Below are positions 1 to 7,728 of a stretch of DNA of 58,785 bases, one piece after another; the first letter of the stretch is position 1, and each line of letters starts with the position of its first letter. Below the pieces are notes generated by a model that was given only the letters and a program-made list of their open reading frames with translations, ran no database searches and had not been told where the DNA came from. The position numbers and the translations under genes were made by a program. The stretch is from Luteococcus sp052116585 (GTDB lineage Bacteria > Actinomycetota > Actinomycetes > Propionibacteriales > Propionibacteriaceae), in contig NZ_JBQKKT010000018.1 of NCBI RefSeq assembly GCF_052116585.1, forward strand, positions 1-58,785, read 5' to 3'.

Positions 1-687
1 GGGCGACGGATCGTTATCGGCTGTATGCTCTTCGCGGTGGGTGGTGCGGTGGCCCGGGCACTGGTGGGCGCCGCGTGGTACCAGAAGCAGGGGCTCACGC
101 TGGAGAATCCGGAAACGGTCTACATCAAGATGGGCCAGATCCTCTTCCACCCCCTCGTCGCCGGTTTCATGCTGGCCGCGGTGCTCGCCGCCATCATGTC
201 GACGGTCTCCAGCCAGCTGCTGGTCACGTCATCGGCCTTGGTGGAGGACATCTACAAGGCCCTCAACCGCGACGAGAAGCCCGACGCCCACTATGTGCTG
301 ATGGGCCGTCTGGCGGTGCTCGCCGTCGCGGTGCTGGCGGCCGTGATGGCGTGGACCCAGAACGACACGATCCTGGCGCTGGTGGCCTTCGCCTGGGCCG
401 GTTTCGGCGCCTCCTTCGGCCCCGTGGTGCTGCTCAGCCTGTTCTGGCGCAAGCTCTCCGCCTGGGGCGCCCTGGCCTCGATGGCCACGGGTGCCCTGGT
501 GGTTGCCTGGTTTGGCAATGTGGAAGGTGGCCCGGGCCGCATCTTCGACGTGTACGAGATCCTGCCCGGCTTCGCCGCGGCCCTGCTGGTGGGCTGGCTG
601 GTGAGCCTTGCCACCTACCGCGAGGACCCCGAGGTCCAGGACGAGTTCAGCCAGACCCTGCACGCCGTCGCCCACGCCTACGACTGA
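1..687 (+). CDS. putP: Sodium/proline symporter PutP family, 3' part (5' end outside window)
   Basis: The reading frame is open from base 1, so this is the C-terminal ~228 residues of a sodium:solute symporter (SSS family). About five hydrophobic segments are visible. The stretch AAIMSTVSSQLLVTSSALVEDIYK matches the conserved late-membrane region of PutP, in which Ser/Thr residues line the Na+ site, and GFGASFGPVVLLSLFWRK is the next conserved helix. PutP imports proline with Na+ across the cytoplasmic membrane. The tail after the last helix is short and acidic. The internal ATG at 25 is not the true start, because homologous sequence continues upstream of it. The substrate is assigned by family only; a related pantothenate or monocarboxylate symporter is less likely. 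Confidence 0.85.
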   Translation, partial: GRRIVIGCMLFAVGGAVARALVGAAWYQKQGLTLENPETVYIKMGQILFHPLVAGFMLAAVLAAIMSTVSSQLLVTSSALVEDIYKALNRDEKPDAHYVLMGRLAVLAVAVLAAVMAWTQNDTILALVAFAWAGFGASFGPVVLLSLFWRKLSAWGALASMATGALVVAWFGNVEGGPGRIFDVYEILPGFAAALLVGWLVSLATYREDPEVQDEFSQTLHAVAHAYD

Positions 688-719
688 GGTGGTTCCGGGC
701 GGAGTGCTCAAGGCTCTCG

Positions 720-835
720 CCCCACCCCGCGTGAGTTCCGGGCCCCCGCGTGGTTTCCAGCCCCTGACCCAACCCCGCGTGGGTTCTTGCGCCCCCGACC
801 CCACCCCGCGTGGGTTCCAACACCCCGCGTGCGCT
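720..835. repeat. Degenerate GC-rich tandem repeat in 688-1005 gap
   Basis: The gap between the symporter and the next gene contains five imperfect copies of the core CCCCGCGTG, usually extended to CCCCGCGTGGGTTC, spaced roughly 20-37 bp apart. A short direct repeat (GCGCCCCTGA) follows near 920. Reading frames through it have no protein-like composition. I see no promoter that I can defend here apart from the ribosome-binding site of the next gene. Confidence 0.6.
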
Positions 836-1005
836 ACACCACACGCGTAACCCACCAACCCACGCGGACTCCATCTGGGGGCCAGCGAGACCAGACCAGT
901 GAGACCGGGGCCGCTGGGCACCCCTGAGCGCCCCTGAGCGCCCACCCCGCCGACCAGCTCCCTCCACCCAGGGGAGACAATGGGCCCATCACCAAGGAGG
1001 AGTCC

Positions 1006-1356
1006 ATGATCGTCGCCACGCCCACCACCGCCGACGGGCAGACCGCAGCCGCTTGGGGCCGAGCCCACTGGATTGGCCTGGCCGATGTTCGTGCCGGCGC
1101 CGAAGGGCCAGAGGTGATTGCCTGGCAGATCCACGAGGTGGCCTGGGACGAGTCGCACGACGCCGGCACCCATGGTTCGCACCATGCCCGCATCGTCCGC
1201 TTTCTCAAGGAACACCAGGTCCAGGCGATCGTCGTCGACCACATGGGCGAAGGCATGCAGCGGGTGGTCCGCAACATGCAGATCCCACTTCTGCCTGCCA
1301 CTCCCGGGGACGCGCAGGCCTCAATCGTCGACGCGGTGACGACGGCCGTCGGCTGA
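1006..1356 (+). CDS. NifX/NifB-type dinitrogenase iron-molybdenum cofactor-like protein
   Basis: A 116-residue cytoplasmic protein of the ribonuclease-H-like Nitro_FeMo-Co fold (NifX/NifB C-terminal/MTH1175 type). The pattern IGLADVRAG near residue 26, the His-rich segment SHDAGTHGSHHARIVRFL around 50-67, and VQAIVVDHMGEGMQRVV around 73-89 fit that family. Members bind or carry metal cofactors, but free-standing copies in non-diazotrophs have no settled function. No nitrogenase gene is present here, so nitrogen fixation should not be inferred. The start is supported by AAGGAGG about 6 bases upstream of the ATG. Confidence 0.7.
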   Translation: MIVATPTTADGQTAAAWGRAHWIGLADVRAGAEGPEVIAWQIHEVAWDESHDAGTHGSHHARIVRFLKEHQVQAIVVDHMGEGMQRVVRNMQIPLLPATPGDAQASIVDAVTTAVG

Positions 1357-1390
1357 CTGGCCGAGCAAGCCCACCCGGCCCACCACTGCG

Positions 1391-1429
1391 ACGAGGGTGC
1401 CGATCCCGCACTGGGATCGGCACCCTCGT
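1391..1429. terminator. Bidirectional terminator hairpin
   Basis: Two perfect 17-base inverted arms (beginning ACGAGGGTGCCG and ending CGGCACCCTCGT) flank a 5-base loop. It lies between the convergent ends of the NifX-like gene (1356, plus strand) and the permease (1447, minus strand), so it can serve both. Confidence 0.8.
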
Positions 1430-1446
1430 GGCGCACGGGGAAAGGA

Positions 1447-2934
1447 TCAGGGCTTGTCGCGCCCGTCCTGCTTGCGCAGCACGTCCATCATCGGCGGCAC
1501 CTCGCTGACGGGGTGTTCCACCTCCCACTCCACGTCGCCGAGGTGTTCGACGTCGCGGAAGCGGGTCTCCTGCTTGTAGACCATGCGGTTGATCAGGAAG
1601 GTGATGACACCCAGCACGATGCCCACCAGCAGCAGCCAGCCGGCGACCTTGTAGTCGCTGTTGGCACGGCCCGACAGCGGGCTCGCCAGGAAGGCGGCGC
1701 TGATGGCACCCAGCACGGCCATGATCGTCGGGGTGGTGAAGTGCTTGACGTCCTTGCGGTCCTTGCGCAGCACCAGCACGGCGATGTTCACCACGGTGAA
1801 GACGCACAGCAGCAGCAGTGCCGTGGTGCCGCCGAGGGCGGTCAGGTTGCTGAACCAGACCAGTCCCAGCGCGAGCAGCGTGGTGAAGACGATCGCGATA
1901 TAGGGGGTGCGGCCGCGCTGGCTCACCTTGCCGAGCGAGCGGGGCAGGACGCCCTCGTGGGCGAGGCCGTAGAGCAGGCGGGAGGCCATCAGCATGTTCA
2001 GCAGGGCGGTGTTGGAGACGGCGAACATGGTGATCGCGGCAAAGACGCCGGTCGGGAAGTTGGGGGCGCCCACCTGCACCACCTGCAGCAGCGGGGTGGA
2101 GCCCTCGCCGAGCTTCTCGGGGGTCACCAGCGAGACCGACGTGATGGCCACGAGCACGTAGACGATGCCGGTCAGGCCCAGGCCCAGCAGCAGGATCTTG
2201 GGGAAGGTGTTGACCGGGTCCTTGGTCTCCTCGGCCATGTTCACGGAGTCCTCGAAGCCCACCATGGCGAAGAAGGCCAGGGCGGTGGCGGCCGTGACGG
2301 CTCCGAAGGCCGTCTTGCCCTCCGCGACGTTCACCTCGGTGAGGCGGCTGAAGTCGGCCTGGCCCTGGAACATCGCCCACAGGCCCACCAGGATCACGAT
2401 CAGCAGACCGGACAACTCGATGCAGGTCAGCACCACGTTCAGCTTGACCGATTCACTCACGCCGCGCAGCGTCACCAGCATCAGCAGCAGGAGGAAGCCG
2501 CCGGCAATCAGCTTGAGTTCCATGCCGTGTTCGTCCACATTCCAGCCGAAGACGGCCACCAGGTTGCCGGCGAAGGCCTTGGAGGCGGAGGCCGACGAGG
2601 TGAGGCCGGAACACATCACGGTGAACGCGACGATGAAGGTGAAGAAGTGGCTCTTGAACGCACGCTGCGTGTACAGGGCCGCACCAGCTGCCTGCGGATA
2701 CTTGGTGACCAGTTCGAGGTAGCTGAAGGCGGTCAGCAGCGCCACGATGAAGGCGCACAGGAAGGGCAGCCAGACGATGCCGCCCACCTGGGCGGCGACC
2801 TTGCCGGTGAGGGCGTAGACGCCGGTGCCCAGGATGTCGCCCATGATGAACAGGAGCAGCAGGCCGGGGCCCAGCACGCGCTTCAGGGAGGGCTCGGATC
2901 CTCGGCCTGGCGCATCGATCTCGGGTGAAGTCAT
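1447..2934 (-). CDS. APC-family amino acid permease
   Basis: A polytopic membrane protein of about 495 residues with 12 or more hydrophobic segments. The N-terminal LLLLFIMGDILGTGVYALTGKVA is the hallmark TM1 of the amino acid-polyamine-organocation (APC) superfamily, where the unwound glycine segment binds substrate. GFEDSVNMAEETKDP in the middle is the conserved TM6 region. The hydrophilic C-terminus is acidic. Import of an amino acid by proton symport is the family expectation; the substrate cannot be read from the sequence. I chose the ATG giving MTSPEID because the longer start at 2970 adds a charged segment lacking family resemblance; neither has a strong ribosome-binding site. Confidence 0.85.
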   Translation of the reverse strand: MTSPEIDAPGRGSEPSLKRVLGPGLLLLFIMGDILGTGVYALTGKVAAQVGGIVWLPFLCAFIVALLTAFSYLELVTKYPQAAGAALYTQRAFKSHFFTFIVAFTVMCSGLTSSASASKAFAGNLVAVFGWNVDEHGMELKLIAGGFLLLLMLVTLRGVSESVKLNVVLTCIELSGLLIVILVGLWAMFQGQADFSRLTEVNVAEGKTAFGAVTAATALAFFAMVGFEDSVNMAEETKDPVNTFPKILLLGLGLTGIVYVLVAITSVSLVTPEKLGEGSTPLLQVVQVGAPNFPTGVFAAITMFAVSNTALLNMLMASRLLYGLAHEGVLPRSLGKVSQRGRTPYIAIVFTTLLALGLVWFSNLTALGGTTALLLLCVFTVVNIAVLVLRKDRKDVKHFTTPTIMAVLGAISAAFLASPLSGRANSDYKVAGWLLLVGIVLGVITFLINRMVYKQETRFRDVEHLGDVEWEVEHPVSEVPPMMDVLRKQDGRDKP

Positions 2935-2998
2935 GCGCTTACTTTCAGGCCAGCGGTCCCCAATGTCCACCCTGTTTGCATGATGGACGGCCGCAGTT

Positions 2999-3012
2999 CA
3001 CCCCTTTGGGTG
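2999..3012 (-). terminator. Short hairpin after the ArgE-like gene
   Basis: CACCC and GGGTG arms flank a 4-base loop just past the stop of the minus-strand peptidase gene. The stem is short and there is no clear T-run, so it may be a weak terminator only. Confidence 0.35.
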
Positions 3013-3021
3013 GGGTACCGA

Positions 3022-4194
3022 TCAGAGGCTCAGGTGGTCAACCAGGGCTTCCATCCACGCATCGCACCGGGCCACCTGGCCCAGTTCGATGAACTCGTCG
3101 GCCTTGTGGGCCTGCTGGATGTCACCCGGGCCGCACACGACTGCGGGAATCCCGCCCCTGGAGAACTGGCCGGCCTCGGTGGCGTAGGCCTCCTTGTTCT
3201 CGCTGGCGATCCCGCCGAGCATCGTCGCCAGTTCGACGACGTACTCGTCGGCTGCCGTGTCCAGCCCCGGAGCCATGGCGTCGACGACCACCTCGACGTC
3301 GGCATCGGGATGTTCGGCCTGCATCCGGGAGCGCAGGTCGTCGCAGACCTCCCGCAGACGGCCCAACAGTTCATCGGGGTCATTGCCCGGCACCGTGCGG
3401 AATTCCAGGACCAGCTCGGCCCGTCCGGGGACGATGTTGCCGGCCGTGCCCCCGCTGAAGCGGTTCACCCCGCCGGTGGAGTGGCTGATCGGGTAGGCCT
3501 CGTCGAAGGGTCCGTTGGCCTTCCAGCCGTCGACGATCGTGCGCCACCAGGCCACGAGTTCCGCCGCGTACTCCACCGCATTGACACCGTGAGTGGTCAG
3601 CGACGAGTGGGACTCGACGCCGGTGAAGACAACGGTGGCGTAGCAGACGGACTTGTGGGCGCGAACCACCTTCATCAGGGTCGGCTCACCGATCACGGCA
3701 GCACGAGGGGCCAGACCGAGCTCGTGGATCTGCGCGACGATGTCGTCGCCACCCTTGCAGCCCACTTCCTCGTCGTAGCTGAGGGCGTAGTGCACCGGTT
3801 CCGCCAGGCGCGCTGCGGTCAGGGCGGGCAGGATGTGCAGGGCGGATCCCAGGAATCCCTTCATGTCCACAGCGCCGCGGGCGTACAGGCGGCCGTCGCG
3901 CACCTCGGGCTCGAAGGGATTGCTGGTCCACTGCTGACCGTCCACCGGCACCACGTCGGTGTGACCACTCAGCACGACGCCACCCGAGGTGCGCCCGTCG
4001 TCGGCCGGGACCGTTGCCACGAGGCCCTGCTTGAGACCGTCGGGCGAGTCGAACAGATGCGGCTCGATGCCGAACCTGCGGAACTCGTCGGCCACCAGGG
4101 CCACGAGTTCGCGGTTGCTGTCGCGGCTCGTGGTGTCAACCCGGCACAGTCGGGTGGTCCATTCGAGGCTGGCGGGGAGCTGGTCGTGGGTCAT
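3022..4194 (-). CDS. argE: ArgE/DapE-family acetylornithine deacetylase-like M20 metallopeptidase
   Basis: A 390-residue cytosolic M20 dizinc hydrolase. SGHTDVVPVD at residues 76-85 supplies His78 and the supporting Asp80, RGAVDMKG supplies the bridging Asp110, YDEEVGCKGG supplies the general base Glu142 and a zinc ligand Glu143, and GEPT supplies Glu170. The combination of RGAVDMKGF and YDEEVGCKG is typical of ArgE, which hydrolyses N2-acetylornithine to ornithine and acetate in arginine synthesis. Other N-acyl amino acids remain possible because no arginine genes adjoin. The start MTHDQLP is chosen because the longer frame upstream is arginine-rich and unlike the family. Confidence 0.8.
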   Translation of the reverse strand: MTHDQLPASLEWTTRLCRVDTTSRDSNRELVALVADEFRRFGIEPHLFDSPDGLKQGLVATVPADDGRTSGGVVLSGHTDVVPVDGQQWTSNPFEPEVRDGRLYARGAVDMKGFLGSALHILPALTAARLAEPVHYALSYDEEVGCKGGDDIVAQIHELGLAPRAAVIGEPTLMKVVRAHKSVCYATVVFTGVESHSSLTTHGVNAVEYAAELVAWWRTIVDGWKANGPFDEAYPISHSTGGVNRFSGGTAGNIVPGRAELVLEFRTVPGNDPDELLGRLREVCDDLRSRMQAEHPDADVEVVVDAMAPGLDTAADEYVVELATMLGGIASENKEAYATEAGQFSRGGIPAVVCGPGDIQQAHKADEFIELGQVARCDAWMEALVDHLSL

Positions 4195-4424
4195 GGCTCC
4201 ATTCTGTCCGGTCCGGCCAAGCGACGGCCGCCGCACGGAGCCCCACACACCGGTTCGAGGAAAACCCAAGATGAACTACCGACCAAGGCTCGACCATTCG
4301 TGGACATTTCTCTGGTCAGGGCGCGGCGGACCGTCTACATTGATGCTCGACGGCCCCTCCCCCAAGGCACCACCGTCGTTCCCCCATCACGAGTACTGCC
4401 ACTGCAATCGTTGGGGTGACAACC

Positions 4425-5156
4425 ATGGGGAACCAGCCACGAGTCCATGCCGAGAGCGGCCAAGAGGCCCCGGCCCTGCGCCGTCAGGCCATGCCGTCCG
4501 ACTCGCCCGGCATGTTGACCAAGGTCCTGCGCTGGCTGAAGGAGAAGCCCGGCACCCCTCCCGCGTCATCGACGACCCAGCGGACCACCGACTCCCGAGA
4601 CCACAGTGCGTGGCAGCGTCCGGTCGCGGTGCGTCGAACCACGGCTGCGACGCCGAAGCCGCAGCCACGTCCACTGGCAGGAGCCACCGGGGGCACACGT
4701 GCAGGAGCCACCAGCTCCCCGCGCACCCCCGCAGCCCCTGACCGGGTCCGCACCGTGGAGGCCGCCCGCACCGGCGCAGCCCTCGCCGCCGGCGGCGCCA
4801 GCCCCACCCGGACGCCCGAGTACCTGCTGGACGACGGCTTCCGACCCGAGGAGATCACCTGGCCCGGCGCAACGATCTGGCGTGACCGCTCCGAGAGCGA
4901 CCGCATCTCGTCTCCCGTGGATCGTGGACAGGCCAGCCCGCGTCGCCCCGTCATCAGTGGCAACGAGCGCAATGGGCGTGCCCCGGAGCGGTCGGCGGCC
5001 CATGCGGCGCGCGTGGGTGCTACCTCCGCGCGGCAGGTCACGGGGGCTCGCCGACAGCCCGCGGAGCAGCCGCGGGTGACGGCCGCTCGGCCGCGTCGCG
5101 GAAGCTCGATCGAACACTTCCCGGCCGAGGTTGCCCGTCCCCGTCGCGCCATCTGA
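4425..5156 (+). CDS. Hypothetical disordered Pro/Ala/Arg-rich protein
   Basis: A 243-residue protein with no recognised domain. Third-codon positions are strongly G/C in this frame, which supports real coding on the plus strand. Residues ~12-40 form one possible amphipathic helix (MLTKVLRWLKEKPG). The rest is low-complexity Pro/Ala/Thr/Arg, apart from a better-ordered acidic-aromatic stretch near residues 132-150 (EYLLDDGFRPEEITWPGATIW) that could be a binding motif. The C-terminus is arginine-rich and basic. An in-frame GTG nine bases upstream is an alternative start. I do not recognise the gene. Confidence 0.5.
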   Translation: MGNQPRVHAESGQEAPALRRQAMPSDSPGMLTKVLRWLKEKPGTPPASSTTQRTTDSRDHSAWQRPVAVRRTTAATPKPQPRPLAGATGGTRAGATSSPRTPAAPDRVRTVEAARTGAALAAGGASPTRTPEYLLDDGFRPEEITWPGATIWRDRSESDRISSPVDRGQASPRRPVISGNERNGRAPERSAAHAARVGATSARQVTGARRQPAEQPRVTAARPRRGSSIEHFPAEVARPRRAI

Positions 5157-5190
5157 GACCTGACGAACCGCGGCCCGCTAGGGTCACGGC

Positions 5191-6021
5191 ATGGATGTCC
5201 CGCTGCCCAGCCAGGTGCAGCAGATCTGTGCGTCCTTCACCCATGCGCTGAACCACAGCTCCGAGGACCTCCTGGAGGGGCTGTACCTGCGCGGTGGTCT
5301 CACCTGGGGCGAGTTCTTCCCCTCCTCGGACGTCGACTTCACGGCGGTTCTGTCCCGCAGGCCGGGACGACATGACCTGGAGGCGCTGGAGGCTGCGCAC
5401 ACGCAGATCTGGTTCGAGTTCCCGGACCATGACTTCGACGGGCACCACGTGCTCCTGGATGACCTGCGACGCCCACCGGCCGAGTGCCCGCCGGTGCCGT
5501 GCGCCCATGCGGGCAGCTTCCGGGTCTCCTCCCACCAGGACGTCAACCCCGTCTCGTGGGCAGAAGTCGCGCAACGGGGCATCCGGGTGGCCGGACGCGA
5601 TCCGCGGGTGCTGGGGATCGACGATGATCCGCAACGGCTGTAGGAGTACACGACGCAGAACCTGGCCACGTACTGGGCACGCACGGCGCTGGAATTGCGG
5701 CTCGGCTGGCTGGTGGCGGGCCGCCGGGATGACCTGGTGGCGTGGTCGGTGCTGGGGGTGGCCCGGCTGCACCACCTGTTGGCGACGGGGCGGATGGCCT
5801 CCAAGAGCGAGGCCGGACGCTATGTGGCCAACCAGCTGGACGAGCAGTGGCGCCCCATTGGGCTGGAGGCGCTGCGGGCCCGGGAGCGCCCTGACGAACC
5901 CTCGCGCTACCGCTCCGCGAATCTTCGCGGGCGTGACGTGCGCGACTTCGTCGCCTGGTGTGTGGCCGACGGCGCCCGGTTGGCCGAGGAGACCCCGCGT
6001 TGGAAGGACCGTCATGGTTGA
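5191..6021 (+). pseudogene. Nucleotidyltransferase (AadA-like fold), interrupted by in-frame TAG
   Basis: A single frame of 276 codons is interrupted by one TAG at 5641-5643. The first part has the nucleotidyltransferase signature LYLRGGLTWGEFFPSSDVDFTAVL (G-S-x-A/D-like pattern with the metal-binding DVD). The part after the stop, from EYTTQNLATYWART to the TGA at 6019, resembles the helical C-terminal half of aminoglycoside adenylyltransferase-like proteins (GRMASKSEAGRYV). Family proteins need both halves, so the locus is probably a recent pseudogene, a sequencing error, or dependent on readthrough. The next gene starts inside its last codons (8-base overlap). Confidence 0.7.
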
Positions 6022-6361
6022 GATGGATGCCGATGAGTTCGAGGAACTCGCCGCCGAGGCCCTGGAGGAGATTCCCGACGAGCTGATGGCACTGCTCGAC
6101 AATTGCCTGCTGATCGTCGAGGACCGCAATGAGGACGAACCCGAGATCCTGGGGCTCTACGAGGGTGTCCCCCTGACGGAACGCGATGGCGGCTACTCGG
6201 CGGTGCTGCCGGACCGGATCTTCGTCTACCGGCTGCCCACCCTGGAGATGTGCGAGAGCCGCGAGGAGGTGGCGGACGAGGTGCTCACCACCGTGGTGCA
6301 CGAGCTGGCCCACTTCTTCGGCATCGACGATGACCGGCTGCACGCGCTGGGTTGGGACTGA
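6014..6361 (+). CDS. Minimal zincin metallopeptidase, DUF1025/PF06262 family
   Basis: A 115-residue protein starting MVEMDADEFEELAAEAL with the zincin motif HELAHFFGIDD near residues 97-107: two zinc-binding His, the catalytic Glu, and a downstream Asp as probable third ligand. This is the family of very short actinobacterial putative metallopeptidases; substrates are unknown. It overlaps the end of the broken nucleotidyltransferase by 8 bases (ATGGTTGA), so it was probably translationally coupled to it, and an upstream amber codon could reduce its expression. Confidence 0.8.
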   Translation: MVEMDADEFEELAAEALEEIPDELMALLDNCLLIVEDRNEDEPEILGLYEGVPLTERDGGYSAVLPDRIFVYRLPTLEMCESREEVADEVLTTVVHELAHFFGIDDDRLHALGWD

Positions 6362-6401
6362 CCTGCTCCGCGACGGCGCCCCGTCCCGCCATACTGGCGG
6401 T

Positions 6402-6956
6402 ATGGATGCACAACGACTCGCCGAGGTCACCGGCCGTTCGATCGACGAATGGGTCCAGCTGCTCGACGGGCTGGAATGCCGAGAGCTCGACCACACCGCC
6501 ACGGCCCGCCTGGTTCCCGACCAGCTCCCGGACACGGTGGAGAACAAGGGCTGGTGGGCCCAGTCGGTCACCGTGGAGTACGAGAAGGCGATCGGTCGAC
6601 GCGTCGTGGGCCAGACCTGTGAGGGCGACTTCCAGGTGTCGGTGAGCAAGACCTGGCACGGCACGCGCGAGGAGGCGCTGGACGCCTGGGTTCAGGTCAC
6701 GAGCCCGATGGCCGAGTTCGGCGGCGTCGCGGTGGAGCAGGAGCCCACCCGCACGCAGACCGAGAAGTGGAGCCGCTGGCGCGCGCAGCTGGCCGACGGG
6801 AGCCGCGTGGTGGCCGAGGCCTACGACCGCCCGCGCCCGGACATGACGAAGCCCGCCAGAGCTGCCTTCGCCGTCACACACCAGAAGCTGGCATCGACGC
6901 ACGAGGTGGAGCGCTGGCGGGCCGTCTGGAAGAGCCTGATCGGCCAGATGGGCTGA
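6402..6956 (+). CDS. DUF4287-like conserved protein
   Basis: A 184-residue cytosolic protein. The N-terminal segment VTGRSIDEWVQLLDG followed by GWWAQSVTVEYEKAIGRR matches what I recall of DUF4287 proteins (TGKS-x-EEW ... WWAQ-x-VTVxYE). The part from GQTCEGDFQVSVSKTW onward may adopt a START/AHSA1-like helix-grip fold, ending VERWRAVWKSLIGQM. The function is unknown. The ATG is preceded by no strong ribosome-binding site, and the gap to the metallopeptidase is 40 bases, so the two are probably co-transcribed. Confidence 0.6.
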   Translation: MDAQRLAEVTGRSIDEWVQLLDGLECRELDHTATARLVPDQLPDTVENKGWWAQSVTVEYEKAIGRRVVGQTCEGDFQVSVSKTWHGTREEALDAWVQVTSPMAEFGGVAVEQEPTRTQTEKWSRWRAQLADGSRVVAEAYDRPRPDMTKPARAAFAVTHQKLASTHEVERWRAVWKSLIGQMG

Positions 6957-6978
6957 TCATAAGCGCCAGATGGGGTGG

Positions 6979-7476
6979 TCAGAAGCGGTTGTCACCGTCC
7001 AGCTTGTCGGCGAACTTCTCGGCATTGCGCTCGAAGTCATCGGCGGCATTGTCCACCTTCACGCCGAAGGTGCGCTTGTCCTCCGCCTTGTCCAGGACGG
7101 TCGCGATGACCTCCTTGACCTTGGTGACCACGCCGGTGGCCTTGCCCTTGGTCTTGTCCTCGATCATCTGGGCGGCCTTCTCGACGGTGCTGTCGATCTT
7201 CTCGCGGTTCTTGTGCACGGCCTCGCCCGCCTTGCTGGCGGCATCGTCGGCAGCCTGCTTGGCCTTGGCTGCGGCCTCCTTGGCCTTCTCCTGCGCCTCG
7301 CTGGTGCTGGCCTTGGCCTTGTTGGCGCGCTCCTGCGCCGAAGCCTTGGCGGACTCGGCCTTCTCCTGGGCAGCGGCCTTGGCAGCATCGGCCTGCGCCT
7401 TGGCCTTCTCGGCAGCCTCGGCGGCCTTGGCCTTGGCGGCATCCGTGCGGTTGGCGTCGTGGTTGCTCTCGGTCAT
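6979..7476 (-). CDS. Alanine/lysine-rich coiled-coil (LEA-like) protein
   Basis: A 165-residue protein. Residues ~10-110 are almost entirely Ala, Lys, Glu, Gln and Asp in heptad-like order (AKAKAAEAAEKAKAQADAA and variants), predicting a long charged helix or coiled coil like late-embryogenesis-abundant or stress proteins. The last ~50 residues (TKGKATGVVTKVKEVI onward) are more ordered. There is no signal peptide or membrane segment. AGGAG sits about 7 bases before the ATG. A stress-protective or nucleoid-associated role is only a guess from composition. Confidence 0.6.
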   Translation of the reverse strand: MTESNHDANRTDAAKAKAAEAAEKAKAQADAAKAAAQEKAESAKASAQERANKAKASTSEAQEKAKEAAAKAKQAADDAASKAGEAVHKNREKIDSTVEKAAQMIEDKTKGKATGVVTKVKEVIATVLDKAEDKRTFGVKVDNAADDFERNAEKFADKLDGDNRF

Positions 7477-7571
7477 GGTCGACTCCTGCTCTGGTCCGTG
7501 ATCGTGTGGCCGCGGTGGCCTACATTTCAACGGTAGGGGTGAGCGACGTCGAGGGCCAGAGTCTGCACGAA

Positions 7572-7666
7572 GCCCACAGCGAACAGGGCCCACATGGGGC
7601 GGGGCCCACAGCGAACAGGCCCACATGGGGCGGGGCCCACAGCGAACAGGGCCCACATGGGGCGGG
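7572..7666. repeat. Three tandem copies of a 31-32 bp unit
   Basis: Copies begin with GCCCACAGCGAACAG at 7572, 7604 and 7635 and each ends with CCCACATGGGGCGG; the middle copy lacks one G. The array fills the divergent intergenic space upstream of both the coiled-coil gene (minus) and the glucosidase (plus). Confidence 0.85.
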
Positions 7667-7728
7667 AAGCCACCATGCGTGGTCCACCCGGCGCGGAGCC
7701 GGGCGCACGCCGCTGCCAGACTTGCCCC

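Noticed and set aside
1006..1356. Evidence for nitrogen fixation
   Set aside because: A lone NifX/NifB-type domain is common in non-diazotrophs and no nif genes accompany it.
5641..5643. TAG as recoded amino acid in the nucleotidyltransferase
   Set aside because: Selenocysteine uses TGA, and no pyrrolysine genes or structured element are visible; nonsense mutation or error is simpler.
7572..7666. CRISPR array
   Set aside because: Units are head-to-tail without unique spacers, and no cas genes are present; the same applies to the arrays at 39701 and 33992.
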